Below are positions 50,619-60,300 of a DNA stretch of 64,000 nucleotides, in pieces. The notes beneath the pieces were generated by a model, which did not search any database, had not been told where the DNA came from, and was given only the letters and a program-made list of their open reading frames with translations. Source of the DNA: Shewanella psychrophila (lineage in GTDB: Bacteria > Pseudomonadota > Gammaproteobacteria > Enterobacterales > Shewanellaceae); contig NZ_CP014782.1 in the NCBI RefSeq assembly GCF_002005305.1, positions 2,976,001 to 3,040,000 on the forward strand, written 5' to 3'. The position numbers and the translations under genes are program-made. How positions within the stretch are numbered: the first letter of the stretch is position 1; every line of letters starts with the position of its first letter.

Positions 50619-51986
50619 TTAAGCACAGATACTCGTCACCTTGATGGCTAAACCACCTTGGCTAGTTTCACGGTATTTAACGTGCATGTCTTTGCCCGTT
50701 TCATACATGGTCGCTATAACCTTATCCAAGCTGACTCTAGGCTCGCTAGTACGACGCATCGCCATGCGCGACGAGTTAATTGCCTTTACTGCTGCAATGG
50801 CATTACGTTCAATACAAGGCACCTGAACTTGACCCGCAACCGGATCGCAGGTTAATCCTAAGTTATGCTCCATGCCAATTTCTGCGGCTATGCACACCTG
50901 AGATGGGCTAGCGCCCATTATCTCGGCCAAACCTGCAGCGGCCATAGAGCAAGCCACACCCACCTCGCCCTGACAGCCCACTTCGGCGCCGGAGATAGAT
51001 GCATTGCGTTTATAGAGTGAGCCTACAGCGGCTGCCGCCAGATAAAAACGAGTGTATTCTTGCTCACCCATAGGCTGAATAAACTTATCATAATAAGCCA
51101 TTACAGCAGGAATAATGCCTGCGGCCCCATTGGTTGGAGAAGTTACCACACGCCCACCAGCTGCATTCTCTTCACTAACTGCCAGAGCAAACATATTCAC
51201 CCAGTCGATAACGACCATAGGATCGGAAGACAGCCGTTCATTCGTCATCAGTTGACGATAAAGCGCAGGGGCGCGTCTTGGTACTCTAAGAGGACCAGCA
51301 AGCACCCCTTCAGTTTTTTGCCCTTTTTCTATGCCGGCTTTCATCACCTCCCATACTGCACCGAAGCCTTCATAGATGACCTCTTCACTGCTGAAAGCCT
51401 TCTCATTTTCCATCATCAAGGCACTGATACTCATGCCAGTATCGGTACATTGATCCAGTAACTCAGATGCATAGGCGTAGGGATAAGGCACCATGACTTC
51501 ATTTGCCGCGGTTAAGCCAAAGTGCTCTTCATCGATGATAAAACCGCCGCCAGTTGAATAGTAGGTCTTACTAAAGACACACTTATCGTTAACCCAGGCA
51601 TGAATCGACATGCCGTTCTCATGGAGGTCTAATGCGTAGTTATGAAAAGTCACGGCCCCTTTAGGCAATTGCACCTTATGGCCTTCTTTACCTAAAGATA
51701 GACTTTCTGTTAGTTCAATCTGCTTGATAGTCTCAGGAATTGACTCGATATCGACGCTCTCGGGACTGTTGCCACCTAAACCCATCAGAATCGCAATATC
51801 CGTGTGATGACCCTTGCCTGTTAATGAGAGTGATCCATAAATATCTACACTCATGCGGGTTATCGACTCTAACTCACCACGTTGACGTAACTCATCGACA
51901 AACTCTTTGGCGGCCTTCATCGGCCCGACGGTATGCGAGCTCGATGGACCCACACCTATCTTAAATATTTCAAATGCGCTAAACAT
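50619..51986 (-). CDS. sdaA: L-serine dehydratase (iron-sulfur, single chain)
   Basis: A 455-residue enzyme that deaminates L-serine to pyruvate and ammonia using a [4Fe-4S] cluster, the same length as E. coli SdaA (454). It opens with FSAFEIFKIGVGPSSSHTVGPMKAA, the family signature, and the cluster cysteines lie in the C-terminal half (VGCQGEVGVACSMAAAG, GLTCDPVAGQVQVPC). The last 29 codons and the terminator have been copied four times downstream. sdaC follows upstream on the same strand (109 bp away), so serine uptake and breakdown are probably co-transcribed. Confidence 0.97.
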   Translation of the reverse strand: MFSAFEIFKIGVGPSSSHTVGPMKAAKEFVDELRQRGELESITRMSVDIYGSLSLTGKGHHTDIAILMGLGGNSPESVDIESIPETIKQIELTESLSLGKEGHKVQLPKGAVTFHNYALDLHENGMSIHAWVNDKCVFSKTYYSTGGGFIIDEEHFGLTAANEVMVPYPYAYASELLDQCTDTGMSISALMMENEKAFSSEEVIYEGFGAVWEVMKAGIEKGQKTEGVLAGPLRVPRRAPALYRQLMTNERLSSDPMVVIDWVNMFALAVSEENAAGGRVVTSPTNGAAGIIPAVMAYYDKFIQPMGEQEYTRFYLAAAAVGSLYKRNASISGAEVGCQGEVGVACSMAAAGLAEIMGASPSQVCIAAEIGMEHNLGLTCDPVAGQVQVPCIERNAIAAVKAINSSRMAMRRTSEPRVSLDKVIATMYETGKDMHVKYRETSQGGLAIKVTSICA

Positions 51987-52094
51987 AAATTTACCTCTTA
52001 ATCCTGAACGGAAGGTGAAATGAGGAGGGTCAGCCTCAAAGATTGAGACTGACCCAAATAACCAGACGTTATTAAAGAGATGAAAACAGTGAAC

Positions 52095-53402
52095 TTAAGA
52101 CAGCATACCGAACAGAATTGCCGTCATAGCTAATAGACCCGCAATGACAACGAAGATATTGCTGATGCGGCCTCGATAAGCCTTAAGTGCAGGAACCTTG
52201 TAGATAGCATACATAGGCATTAGATAAAGAATCGCGGCTATAATTGGACCACCAAGCGCCTCAATCATGCCCAAGATGCTTGGATTAATGATGGCCACAC
52301 CCCAGATGGTGACAAACATAAATGCAAGAATAAACTTATCGACTTTCTTATCAGACACTTCTTTATTGCTGCTACGTAGCTGCTTAGTGATAATGCCTTT
52401 CATGCCTTCTGTCGCGCCCATATAGTGACCGAAGAAAGAAGACACAATAGCTATCACAGCAATGATAGGACCGAAATAGCTGACGAAACCACTTGCATGA
52501 ACATTAGCCAGATAAGACAGAATCGGTAAGTTTTGTGCCTTAGACTCGGCAAGTTGTTCCGGACTCAGAGAAAGCACACAAGAGAACACAAACAACATGA
52601 CGAAACCAACTAACATCATAGAAGTATTACGCAGAATCACATCGGCTTTCTTTGATGCATCTTTACCATGCTCGCGCTTGAGCGCCACAGAGAACTGAGA
52701 AATAGCTGGAGAATGGTTAAAAGCAAAAACCAACACAGGAATCGTTAACCATACAGTCCCCAGGAAGTCACCCGCAGCAGGAACTTCCATCAAGGCATCC
52801 ATTTTCCAGCTTGGAATTAGATACAAGGACATGAAGACTAGAATACCCACCAAAGGGTAGACCAAGAACTGAGTCACCTTCAACATCAGCTTCTCACCTG
52901 AAACCATAACAGACATCATGGCCATAATAAGCAAGCCGGATAATATCCAACGTGGAGGCGATGCCATACCGAGCTGATGAACGATGAAACTGTCTACGGT
53001 ATTAGTAATACCCACACCATAGATCAATACAATCGGGAAAATAGCGAAGAAATAGAGCAAGGTAATTGCCTTACCAGCCCCTACACCAAAATATTCTTCA
53101 ACCACATCGGTAATATCACTGCCTGGCTTCTGAGAAGAACAAACAAAACGTGACAAGCCACGATGAGCTAAATAGGTCATAGGGCCAATTATCAAGGCCA
53201 TCATCACCAACGGCCAGAAGCCGCCCATACCAGCATTAATAGGTAAAAAAAGGATACCAGCACCAACGGCAGTACCAAACAGACTCAACATCCAAGTCGT
53301 ATCTTTACGTGTCCAGCCCTGGCTGACGGTTGACTCGTTTTGAACCTCGGCTCCACCGAGCTGAGCATCCTTGACTGGGGTGACGGTCGCTTCTTTCTGC
53401 AT
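52095..53402 (-). CDS. sdaC: Serine transporter of the HAAAP family
   Basis: A 435-residue inner-membrane protein with about eleven hydrophobic helices, of the hydroxy/aromatic amino acid permease family. The early TWMLSLFGTAVGAGILFLPINAGMGGFWPL segment (first helix with the Gly-Ala-Gly-Ile substrate loop) is typical of SdaC. I chose the second ATG (53402), with AAGG 8 nt upstream; the first is at 53408. It stands upstream of sdaA in the same direction, and serine import coupled to serine deamination is the expected role. A CRP site lies about 310 bp upstream. Confidence 0.93.
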   Translation of the reverse strand: MQKEATVTPVKDAQLGGAEVQNESTVSQGWTRKDTTWMLSLFGTAVGAGILFLPINAGMGGFWPLVMMALIIGPMTYLAHRGLSRFVCSSQKPGSDITDVVEEYFGVGAGKAITLLYFFAIFPIVLIYGVGITNTVDSFIVHQLGMASPPRWILSGLLIMAMMSVMVSGEKLMLKVTQFLVYPLVGILVFMSLYLIPSWKMDALMEVPAAGDFLGTVWLTIPVLVFAFNHSPAISQFSVALKREHGKDASKKADVILRNTSMMLVGFVMLFVFSCVLSLSPEQLAESKAQNLPILSYLANVHASGFVSYFGPIIAVIAIVSSFFGHYMGATEGMKGIITKQLRSSNKEVSDKKVDKFILAFMFVTIWGVAIINPSILGMIEALGGPIIAAILYLMPMYAIYKVPALKAYRGRISNIFVVIAGLLAMTAILFGMLS

Positions 53403-53710
53403 AAACATTACCTTTGAGGTGTTCTACACCTTTGTTTTTCCAGATACCACTCCACCTAAAACCATTTTCAAAGGGAAGCAGCAAATTTCAAGGCCAGAGT
53501 ATAGAACTCAAGCCATGAAAAATTGATCTGGAACGGGGTTTTGTAATCAAATTTAAGAACAAGCTAATAATGGGAGCTAGGTCTAAATTATCATGGTCTA
53601 AATCTTCATCTTAACTGCACCTTTGCAACCAAATCGAACCAAGAGTTAACAGTAAGAACACATATATTACCTGATGGTGATATTAGAAAATTTATTCAAG
53701 ACAATAACTG

Positions 53711-53726
53711 AGTGATCTGGGTCACA
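53711..53726. promoter_or_regulatory. Predicted CRP site upstream of sdaC-sdaA
   Basis: AGTGA-TCTGGG-TCACA matches the CRP consensus TGTGA-N6-TCACA at nine of ten positions. Serine catabolism genes are CRP-activated in E. coli. The site is rather far from the start (about 310 bp). Two looser half-sites lie downstream, near 53780 and 53820. Confidence 0.6.
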
Positions 53727-53966
53727 ATTAACAGAAGATTTGATGGGTCAAACCCCAGAAGCATTACAAAGCATGAATTAGATCACAGGTTTTTTCGCTA
53801 GCAGAGCCTTAAAGCTAAACGTGATCCACTATACATTCCGCAAAACCCATAACGTGACCCAGGTCTCATATCAATTTTTCTAACTCAAAACCGAAAGACA
53901 AAGATACCTATTCCCGCCAAATTCAATACTGGCCACCAGCAATAAAATAGGCGTAAATTTGGTATC

Positions 53967-54296
53967 ATACCATTCCATATAAGTATCTGGTCAGTTCAGA
54001 GACTCTCAGCTTTTTCAATTCAAGGCGCATTGATGAGAAAATGGTTATTCCCTTTTAAGTCAATACAACACAGAAGTGGAAATACTGAGAGCCTCACGCA
54101 GTGCGGCTGATGTTTAAAGCAAAGGGCAAAGCCCTTTATGCTACGTTGAATGTTCTCGATATACGACTGCATGGATGCAGGAGGTAGAGCAACGCAGGAG
54201 CTTGTTGCCGAGAATAACTATTAGCTTCAAACATTCGCCTTGCCTACAGTGCTTTGAACTCCCGCAGAATGATCAGATACTTACTCGGAATGGTAT
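53967..54296 (+). mobile_element. MITE-like element, copy M2
   Basis: A 330-bp non-coding element with inverted ends: ATACCATTCC-ATATAAGTATCTGGTCA on the left and the complement of ATACCATTCC-GAGTAAGTATCTGATCA on the right. It is the reverse complement of copy M1 (27464-27766) with an extra ~30-bp segment near 54110 (GCAAAGGGCAAAGCCCTTTATGC). It ends 31 bp before the yjjX ATG. Its internal plus-strand frame is open into yjjX, which makes the longest yjjX frame start inside the element. Confidence 0.85.
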
Positions 54297-54327
54297 AGCC
54301 CCTAGATTTATTGGAATAAATAAGAAA

Positions 54328-54912
54328 ATGGAACAGATAACCAAGCTAAAAAAAATCAGAGTATTAGTCGGCTCGAAAAACCCAGTTAAAGTGAACGCGG
54401 CCAAAGTCGCTATCTGCCAACTGTTTCCGGATACGGATATCGAATGTAGTGGCATGCACGCCCCGTCAGGTGTGCCTGAGCAACCCATGACAGATCTTGA
54501 AACCCGGAAAGGTGCCATAAACCGTGTAAAATATTGCCGAGACTTTTCCGCCGTGGCACAACAGTCTGATGGCGAAGCGATCACTGAACTGTTTATTGCA
54601 ATGGAAGGCGGCGTCGATAACTTCGAATACGGGCCAGCTACCTTTGCCTACACAGTAGTAGCCACCCAGAACCAAATTTCCGTTGGCCGTAGCGCGCAAC
54701 TCCCCATATCTCAATCTATTTATAAATCATTGATCGCTGGTGAGGAACTGGGGGATGTAATGGATAATCTATTTAACACTAAGAACATCAAGCAACAAGG
54801 CGGAGCAATTGGCCTATTGACCCAAGGGCATGCCACCAGAGAGAGTGTCTATACTCAGGCACTAATCTTAGCCATGGCTCCCATGCTAAACCCTGGGCTT
54901 TATCTCGACTAG
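54328..54912 (+). CDS. yjjX: Inosine/xanthosine triphosphatase (NTPase)
   Basis: A 194-residue enzyme of the YjjX family, which hydrolyses non-canonical purine nucleoside triphosphates such as ITP and XTP and so keeps them out of nucleic acids. Key segments: VLVGSKNPVKVNAAKVAI at the start, GMHAPSGVPEQPMTDLETRKGAINR in the middle and IAMEGGVDNFEYGP with the metal-binding acidic residues. I chose the ATG at 54328 because the conserved domain starts a few residues later; the longer frame reaches back to 54175 inside the MITE, so its first 51 codons are repeat-derived. No clear ribosome binding site is seen. Confidence 0.9.
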   Translation: MEQITKLKKIRVLVGSKNPVKVNAAKVAICQLFPDTDIECSGMHAPSGVPEQPMTDLETRKGAINRVKYCRDFSAVAQQSDGEAITELFIAMEGGVDNFEYGPATFAYTVVATQNQISVGRSAQLPISQSIYKSLIAGEELGDVMDNLFNTKNIKQQGGAIGLLTQGHATRESVYTQALILAMAPMLNPGLYLD

Positions 54913-55222
54913 TGATGCTTTGTACAAGCCTTTTTATGCAAGCAATCTTGTTTCATTAGCAATTGCTTGCATTCTCCTCAATGAGCTACTAGGTTAGTCA
55001 CTAGCCTGCGCGCATCATTACTATTAACTGAAATAAAAACCTCCTAGCTCCACAGAAGCACTGACTCCAACTTGCAATCTGGTTAATACCCCTCTAAGTT
55101 AGATGTAACTCGCAACCATTTTTCATTCAAATATAACAGTTACGTTAGCTCCGGATGAAAACGTTATTTCTGACCAAGATAACGAATGTCGATTCAGACA
55201 AGATAAATTGCAGGAACAGGGT
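54913..55222. other. Intergenic region before the MarR-GNAT gene
   Basis: About 310 bp. Near 55130 the segment TATAACAGTTACGTTA could be an operator for the MarR-type regulator downstream, but no strong inverted repeat was seen. No gene found. Confidence 0.45.
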
Positions 55223-56182
55223 ATGACAGACGATAATAGACCAACTAACCATCAAGGTTCTGAACTCAGAACCGTATCTCGCCATATTGTGCGACAACTT
55301 GGCATGCTTAACTCTGCTTGCGGCGACCTACCACTATCTCCAGTCCAAGCCCATGCGCTTATCGAAATCAGCCACGGAGCAATATCGATTAAAAAATTGG
55401 CGCAAATCCTTAATATCGATAAATCCAATGCGAGTCGCGCCGTTAGCCACCTAGTTGAGAAGCGGTTTGCTCATACCAAGAGCAATCCCAGAGACAGTCG
55501 CAGCCTACTGGCCCACTTGACTCCCCAAGGGCGAAAATTACTACAAAAGTTAGATCATCAACAAAACATCATCTTCAATGAAATTTTATCCCAGTTATCC
55601 CCCTCGGAAACCCAGCAGATTGAAACTGCAATGACCTTATACCACAAGGCTATTCATCGTTCTCGGCTTCAGCAAGAATATCAACTTAGGGTGATAACCC
55701 CTGAAGATAATGCCCCAATGGCCGAGGTGATACGAACAGTCTCAGCAGAATATGGCCTCACCTCAGATAAAGGTTATAGCGTGGCAGATCCCACCTTAGA
55801 CATTCTTAGCCAACAATACCAAGCACGTGATGCCTGTTATTGGGTCATAGAGAAAGACGGTGAACTCTTAGGTGGTGGTGGAATTGCGCCTTTAGTAATA
55901 ACAACCAAAGTTAAACCCACAGCAATCCCGGATCGAGTGTGCGAACTACAGAAGATGTACTTCAGTCAAGCGCTTCGAGGCAAGGGATTTGCCAAACGCC
56001 TTGCTTATCTGGCACTCGACTTCGCCCGCGAGCTGGGATTTAGCTCTTGTTACCTGGAAACTACCGCGGAACTAAGTGAAGCGGTAAAACTCTATGAGTC
56101 TATCGGGTTTAAGCATTTAGACTCTCATCTGGGCGATACAGGTCACGATGCCTGCGAGATGCCCATGTTGTTAAAGTTATAA
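55223..56182 (+). CDS. MarR-type regulator fused to a GNAT acetyltransferase
   Basis: A 319-residue protein with two domains. Residues 1-145 form a MarR winged helix: PVQAHALIEISHGAISIKKLAQILNIDKSNASRAVSHL is the DNA-binding helix-turn-helix, followed by the wing HTKSNPRDSRSLLAHLTPQG. Residues 150-315 are a GNAT domain with acetyl-CoA motif LRGKGFAKRLAYLALDFARELGF and the final YESIGFKHLD. Fused MarR-GNAT proteins form a known family that may acetylate a small molecule and sense it. I chose the ATG at 55223 with AGGA 8 nt upstream. Target genes unknown. Confidence 0.9.
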   Translation: MTDDNRPTNHQGSELRTVSRHIVRQLGMLNSACGDLPLSPVQAHALIEISHGAISIKKLAQILNIDKSNASRAVSHLVEKRFAHTKSNPRDSRSLLAHLTPQGRKLLQKLDHQQNIIFNEILSQLSPSETQQIETAMTLYHKAIHRSRLQQEYQLRVITPEDNAPMAEVIRTVSAEYGLTSDKGYSVADPTLDILSQQYQARDACYWVIEKDGELLGGGGIAPLVITTKVKPTAIPDRVCELQKMYFSQALRGKGFAKRLAYLALDFARELGFSSCYLETTAELSEAVKLYESIGFKHLDSHLGDTGHDACEMPMLLKL

Positions 56183-56187
56183 AAGGT

Positions 56188-56219
56188 ACTAGTTCCTAGA
56201 GCCTAGGAGATAGGAACTA
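56188..56219. repeat. CTAG cluster and hairpin after the MarR-GNAT gene
   Basis: CTAG at 56189, 56196 and 56203 (7-bp spacing), followed by ATAG at 56210. The ends TAGTTCCTA (56190-56198) and TAGGAACTA (56211-56219) form a perfect 9-bp stem just past the stop at 56182. Confidence 0.6.
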
Positions 56220-56349
56220 AGATCTTTATTTCCCTAGTCTTTCCTATGAAAGCTTGTTAGCCTCAAATGATAGTAAGCGCACTCTTGAGCCAAAATATGC
56301 GCCCAAATAACGAGTCTAAATAACAAACAAAAGTAACCGTGGAGATTTT

Positions 56350-57393
56350 ATGGAATATCGTCGTATCCCACATTCCAACCTTGAAGTCAGTGAACTCTGT
56401 TTAGGCACCATGACCTGGGGTGAACAGAACACACAAGCCGAAGCCTTCTCTCAGCTAGATTATGCTATTGGCGAAGGCATCAACTTTATCGACACCGCCG
56501 AGATGTATCCGGTTCCTCCCAAGGCCGACACTCAGGGCGAGACGGAGCGAATTCTCGGTAACTACCTGCAAAAAAGCGGCAACAGAGACAAGCTGGTCAT
56601 CGCCACTAAGGTATCTGCTCCTGGTCCGAAGAGTGACTACATCCGCCCAAATATGGCTCTGGACTGGCGCAATATTCATGAAGCGGTCGACGCTAGCCTA
56701 GAGCGGCTAAAGATAGACACCATAGATCTGTATCAGATCCATTGGCCAGACAGAAATACCAACTTCTTCGGTGAGTTGTCCTATCAACAAGTCGATGACA
56801 ACGAGAAGCAAACTCCTATCATAGAAACTTTAGAAGCCTTGGCCTCTTTAGTGACGGCAGGAAAAATCCGTTATATCGGTGTATCCAATGAAACCCCTTG
56901 GGGCTTGATGAAGTATCTTCAGCTCGCCGAGAAACACGATTTACCTAGAGTCATCAGCGTGCAAAACCCCTATAACTTGCTTAACCGCAGTTTTGAAGTT
57001 GGCTTGGCTGAGATAAGTCACCGTGAAGAAGTGCCCTTACTGGCATACTCTCCCTTGGCATTTGGTGCACTGACAGGTAAATACCTTGACGATAAGTGGC
57101 CCGAAGGTGCCAGACTCACCTTGTTTAAACGTTTCTCTCGTTATACCGGTACCCAAATCGCGCTCGAAGCCACCAAAGCCTATGTAGAGCTTGCTCGTGA
57201 ATTCAAGCTGAGTCCGGCACAGATGTCATTAGCCTTCGTCACCTCACGAAAATTCGTCGCCTCAAACATCATAGGAGCCACCAGTGTTAAGCAGTTAAAA
57301 GAGAATATCAACAGCATCAACACCTGTATTTCTCCAGAGCTAATGATAAGGCTAGATGAGCTGGCGCAAACCTATCGGCTGCCTTGCCCATAG
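56350..57393 (+). CDS. tas: NADP(H)-dependent aldo-keto reductase Tas
   Basis: A 347-residue aldo-keto reductase, the same length as E. coli Tas (346). The catalytic residues are visible: Asp and Tyr in FIDTAEMYPVPPKADTQG, Lys in VIATKVSAPG and His in LYQIHWPDRNTNFFG. The LGTMTWGEQNTQAEAFSQLDYA opening is distinctive of Tas. The physiological substrate is not known. It has its own hairpin terminator and is convergent with the methyltransferase at 57520. Confidence 0.93.
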   Translation: MEYRRIPHSNLEVSELCLGTMTWGEQNTQAEAFSQLDYAIGEGINFIDTAEMYPVPPKADTQGETERILGNYLQKSGNRDKLVIATKVSAPGPKSDYIRPNMALDWRNIHEAVDASLERLKIDTIDLYQIHWPDRNTNFFGELSYQQVDDNEKQTPIIETLEALASLVTAGKIRYIGVSNETPWGLMKYLQLAEKHDLPRVISVQNPYNLLNRSFEVGLAEISHREEVPLLAYSPLAFGALTGKYLDDKWPEGARLTLFKRFSRYTGTQIALEATKAYVELAREFKLSPAQMSLAFVTSRKFVASNIIGATSVKQLKENINSINTCISPELMIRLDELAQTYRLPCP

Positions 57394-57483
57394 CCTACCA
57401 ATAAACAGCTCAACCAATAAAGTTGTAAAATAACAATCACAAATAAGAAAAATACAGTGAGACAGACCATACCTTCCATAAAT

Positions 57484-57509
57484 GGAGTGACTAACTAGTT
57501 AGTCACTCC
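57484..57509. terminator. Bidirectional terminator between tas and the methyltransferase gene
   Basis: A perfect 26-nt palindrome, GGAGTGACTAACTAG at its left, centred on CTAG, between convergent genes; pyrimidine-rich DNA (CTCTCTTTT) follows on the plus strand. Confidence 0.8.
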
Positions 57510-57519
57510 TCTCTCTTTT

Positions 57520-58137
57520 CTACGCCAATTTTCTACAAAAGCAGTAGACGAAATGCTGTTCGCTGCCACCAGGCGTTTGATGGGACTCCTTCTCATGGCC
57601 TAGCAAAGAGAAAGGTTCTCCAAACTCTTCATGGAGTTCATCGGCGCTATAACGCTTTACGGGAAGTCCACTGCACATAGTAGGGCCATTCTCTGCAAAA
57701 GTGGCCACGATAACTAAACCGCCAGGCTTCACGGCATGAAGCACGGCTTTCACATATGCCTGACGTTCTTCAAGCGTATTGAGAAAGTGAAACACAGCCC
57801 TATCATGCCAGACATCATAGCCATGATGGGGGTATTCGGCTTCAATCACATTAGCCTCAAGCCAAGTCACATTCGACGCTTGCTCGCCCAGCCTATTTTG
57901 AGCTTTGGCAAGCGCCGCTGCAGAGAGATCCAGCACACTAATATTGCGATAGCCGTTATCTAAAAGGTCATCGACAAGTGTAGAGGCTCCCCCTCCGACA
58001 TCTATGATTGAGGCACTCTTGCTTGCATCCGAATTCTGGATCAATTTCAATGAGAGTTCTGCATGTTCTTGAAACCAACTAACCTCATCTTCATCTTTGG
58101 TTGAATAGACCTTCTCCCAATGCGTTTTTGATTGCAT
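57520..58137 (-). CDS. SAM-dependent class I methyltransferase
   Basis: A 205-residue methyltransferase with the Rossmann-like SAM loop SIIDVGGGASTLVDDL (about residues 39-54) and the second acidic strand ISVLDLSAAALAKAQ. The opening THWEKVYSTKDEDEVSWFQEHAELSL is shared with a group of small methyltransferases often related to thiopurine or arsenite methylation, and a pair of Cys (GLPVKRY after a Cys) is present, but the substrate cannot be assigned. GGAG precedes the ATG. It is convergent with tas and shares its terminator. Confidence 0.85.
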   Translation of the reverse strand: MQSKTHWEKVYSTKDEDEVSWFQEHAELSLKLIQNSDASKSASIIDVGGGASTLVDDLLDNGYRNISVLDLSAAALAKAQNRLGEQASNVTWLEANVIEAEYPHHGYDVWHDRAVFHFLNTLEERQAYVKAVLHAVKPGGLVIVATFAENGPTMCSGLPVKRYSADELHEEFGEPFSLLGHEKESHQTPGGSEQHFVYCFCRKLA

Positions 58138-58338
58138 TTTTACTCCCTAGGTAACTTTCATCTCTGGCAAACTAACGAAACTCTAGCAAAAGTAGGTTTG
58201 AAAAGATTGCTAAACAATGTAATCAGATTCATCAAGAACACAATGCAAATAATCCAACTCAAAAGCCACTTGCATTAGCCGCCTAAATCTCCGAAGATCT
58301 AGGTGCCTTTCTCTTATGATGAACTACCGGACCGAACA

Positions 58339-59553
58339 ATGGACTTTCCCCAGCTGCGTGCTCAATTTCCTACACTCGAGCAGACCTTAGAGGGATACCC
58401 TCTGTGTTATCTGGACACGGCAGCTACTAGCCAGAAGCCCAATAGAGTCATAGATGCCATGACTCAGTATTATCATAACAATAATGCCAATGTTCACCGA
58501 GCCGCACACCAGCTCTCGTCCAGAGCCACGTCTCAATATGAAGCGGTACGCGATCAGCTAAAGGGCTTTATCAAGGCCAGCCGTCGTGAAGAGATCATCT
58601 TTACCCACGGCACCACAGAGTCGATCAATATGGTCACCCATGGCCTGATTAATCAAATACAATCAGGCGATATCATCTTAATAGACACTGCCGCTCATCA
58701 TGCCAACATCGTCCCCTGGCAAGAACTCGCTAAGCGTAGCGGTGCCATCATCAAACCAATCCCGCTGACTGATGATTGCCGAATCGATGAACTGGCTTAT
58801 GAAGAGCTGCTCAAACAAAAGCCAGCCATCGTGGCTCTATGCCATGTATCCAACGCTCTGGGCACGCTTAACCCAGTGAATAATTTAGTCGCTAAGGCCA
58901 AGGCGACCGGTGCTATCACCTTAGTCGACGGAGCTCAAGCTATCGCCCATCTGGAGATCGATGTACAGGCCATAGGTTGTGATTTCTATGTGTTCTCCGG
59001 CCACAAGATGTATGGCCCAACGGGCATAGGTGTGCTCTATGGGCGTTTCGATATTCTCGATAAGCTCGAGCCTATGATGACTGGCGGTGAGATGATAAAG
59101 GCCGTCAGCTTCGATGTGACTGAGTTTAATATTTTACCCAACAGACTCGAAGCCGGCACACCGCCCATAGCCGAAGTTATCGGCCTTGGGGCGGCGATAG
59201 ACTTTATCCTTGCCCTCCCTAAAGCTGAAACGGCTCAAAGAGAACAAACACTGTTGGCTTATCTGCAAAATCAATTAACAGGTTTAGGCGATATTCACCT
59301 CTACGGTGCCAACAAAAACAACATCGGTGCCGTCGCCTTTAATTTGGCCAGTGAACATCATCAAGATGTGGGGATATTACTGGATCAACAAGGGATCGCC
59401 GTTCGCTGTGGCCATCACTGTGCCATGCCTTTGATGCAGAGCTTAGGCATTAAGGGCTGCTGCCGGGCATCAATAGGCGTCTATACCAGTAAAGAAGATA
59501 TCGATCGCTTTATAGAGGCTTTAGCGTCGGTAAAAGAGATGTTGTTAGATTAA
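58339..59553 (+). CDS. csdA: Cysteine desulfurase (CsdA/SufS type)
   Basis: A 404-residue PLP enzyme that removes sulfur from cysteine for Fe-S cluster building. The PLP lysine is in FYVFSGHKMYGPTGIGVLYG and the catalytic Cys, which carries the persulfide, is in VRCGHHCAMPLM, typical of class II desulfurases. I chose the ATG at 58339, where the conserved MDFPQLRAQFPTLEQ starts; a GTG at 58303 would add 12 residues. It is followed by the sulfur acceptor gene (csdE) 69 bp downstream, so they form the CSD sulfur-transfer pair rather than a full SUF operon. Confidence 0.95.
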   Translation: MDFPQLRAQFPTLEQTLEGYPLCYLDTAATSQKPNRVIDAMTQYYHNNNANVHRAAHQLSSRATSQYEAVRDQLKGFIKASRREEIIFTHGTTESINMVTHGLINQIQSGDIILIDTAAHHANIVPWQELAKRSGAIIKPIPLTDDCRIDELAYEELLKQKPAIVALCHVSNALGTLNPVNNLVAKAKATGAITLVDGAQAIAHLEIDVQAIGCDFYVFSGHKMYGPTGIGVLYGRFDILDKLEPMMTGGEMIKAVSFDVTEFNILPNRLEAGTPPIAEVIGLGAAIDFILALPKAETAQREQTLLAYLQNQLTGLGDIHLYGANKNNIGAVAFNLASEHHQDVGILLDQQGIAVRCGHHCAMPLMQSLGIKGCCRASIGVYTSKEDIDRFIEALASVKEMLLD

Positions 59554-59622
59554 CGAAATCAGCTATAGCTTCTAGCTATGTTATTTAAACATCATTCAAG
59601 GTAACTAATTCAGGTCAATTTT

Positions 59623-60060
59623 ATGAGCTCAGCAGTACAGCCAGCCACAGAGACATTTTTAACACTTAAACTCGATAGCAGTGAGATATTGCCTCGATTC
59701 GAAAACGCCAACAACTGGCAGGAGCGCTATCGTCAGATAATGCTCCTTGGCAAGAGCTTACCTAAGCTGGAAGATGAATTTCGTGTGGAGCAAGCCCAAG
59801 TCAGAGGATGCGAGAGTAATGCCTGGCTGTATCATAGTGAAATCGACGGAAAACATTACTACCTCGCCGACAGCGATGCCCGCATAGTCAAAGGCCTGGT
59901 GGCACTGCTACTCACCGCTTGCCATGGTAAGAGTTCAGCAGAGATAGCGGCTTTCGATATTGATGCCTACTTCGATAAGCTTGGGCTAACTGGACAGCTT
60001 AGTCCCTCACGCACCAATGGATTGTTTGCCTTGGCTAAGGCAATTAAAGCATCAGTCTGA
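59623..60060 (+). CDS. csdE: Sulfur acceptor protein CsdE (SufE family)
   Basis: A 145-residue partner of the cysteine desulfurase encoded just upstream. The acceptor Cys is in QVRGCESNAWLYHSE (about residue 65), and the WQERYRQIMLLGKSLPKLEDEFR block is diagnostic of the SufE/CsdE family. The length matches E. coli CsdE (147). It takes persulfide sulfur from CsdA and enhances its activity. It is probably in an operon with csdA. Confidence 0.95.
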   Translation: MSSAVQPATETFLTLKLDSSEILPRFENANNWQERYRQIMLLGKSLPKLEDEFRVEQAQVRGCESNAWLYHSEIDGKHYYLADSDARIVKGLVALLLTACHGKSSAEIAAFDIDAYFDKLGLTGQLSPSRTNGLFALAKAIKASV

Positions 60061-60179
60061 CTGACTTGTTAGATAACAAATAGGCTTAACCTGTCTGATA
60101 ACAAGTAGTAAATATCTTTTTTGATTGGGTTCATTGGGCTTTACTGTTACTTGATTAGTTTACTAAGTACCATAGCATT

Positions 60180-60300
60180 ATTGTTATTTATTGCTTGCAG
60201 CAGGCGTATGTGCAGATATTTCTGTAGCGCGCAGCAAGTACATCCTTGTAAGCTCGACGATGGCACCCTTGCCATCAACGGCTACAGCTGCATCTACACA
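60180..60300 (+). repeat. Structured dispersed repeat, copy R4
   Basis: Close relative of R3: starts TTGTTATTTATTGCTTGCAG, outer arms CTGTAGC/GCTACAG, inner hairpin GATGGC - 6 nt - GCCATC (60259-60276), followed by AAAATCAAAAGCTGT. It lies downstream of csdE in the same orientation. The leader from about 60085 (GATAACAAGTA then GGTTCATTGGGCTTTACTG) is also shared with the DNA before R3 and R5, so the full element may be up to 280 bp. Confidence 0.85.
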
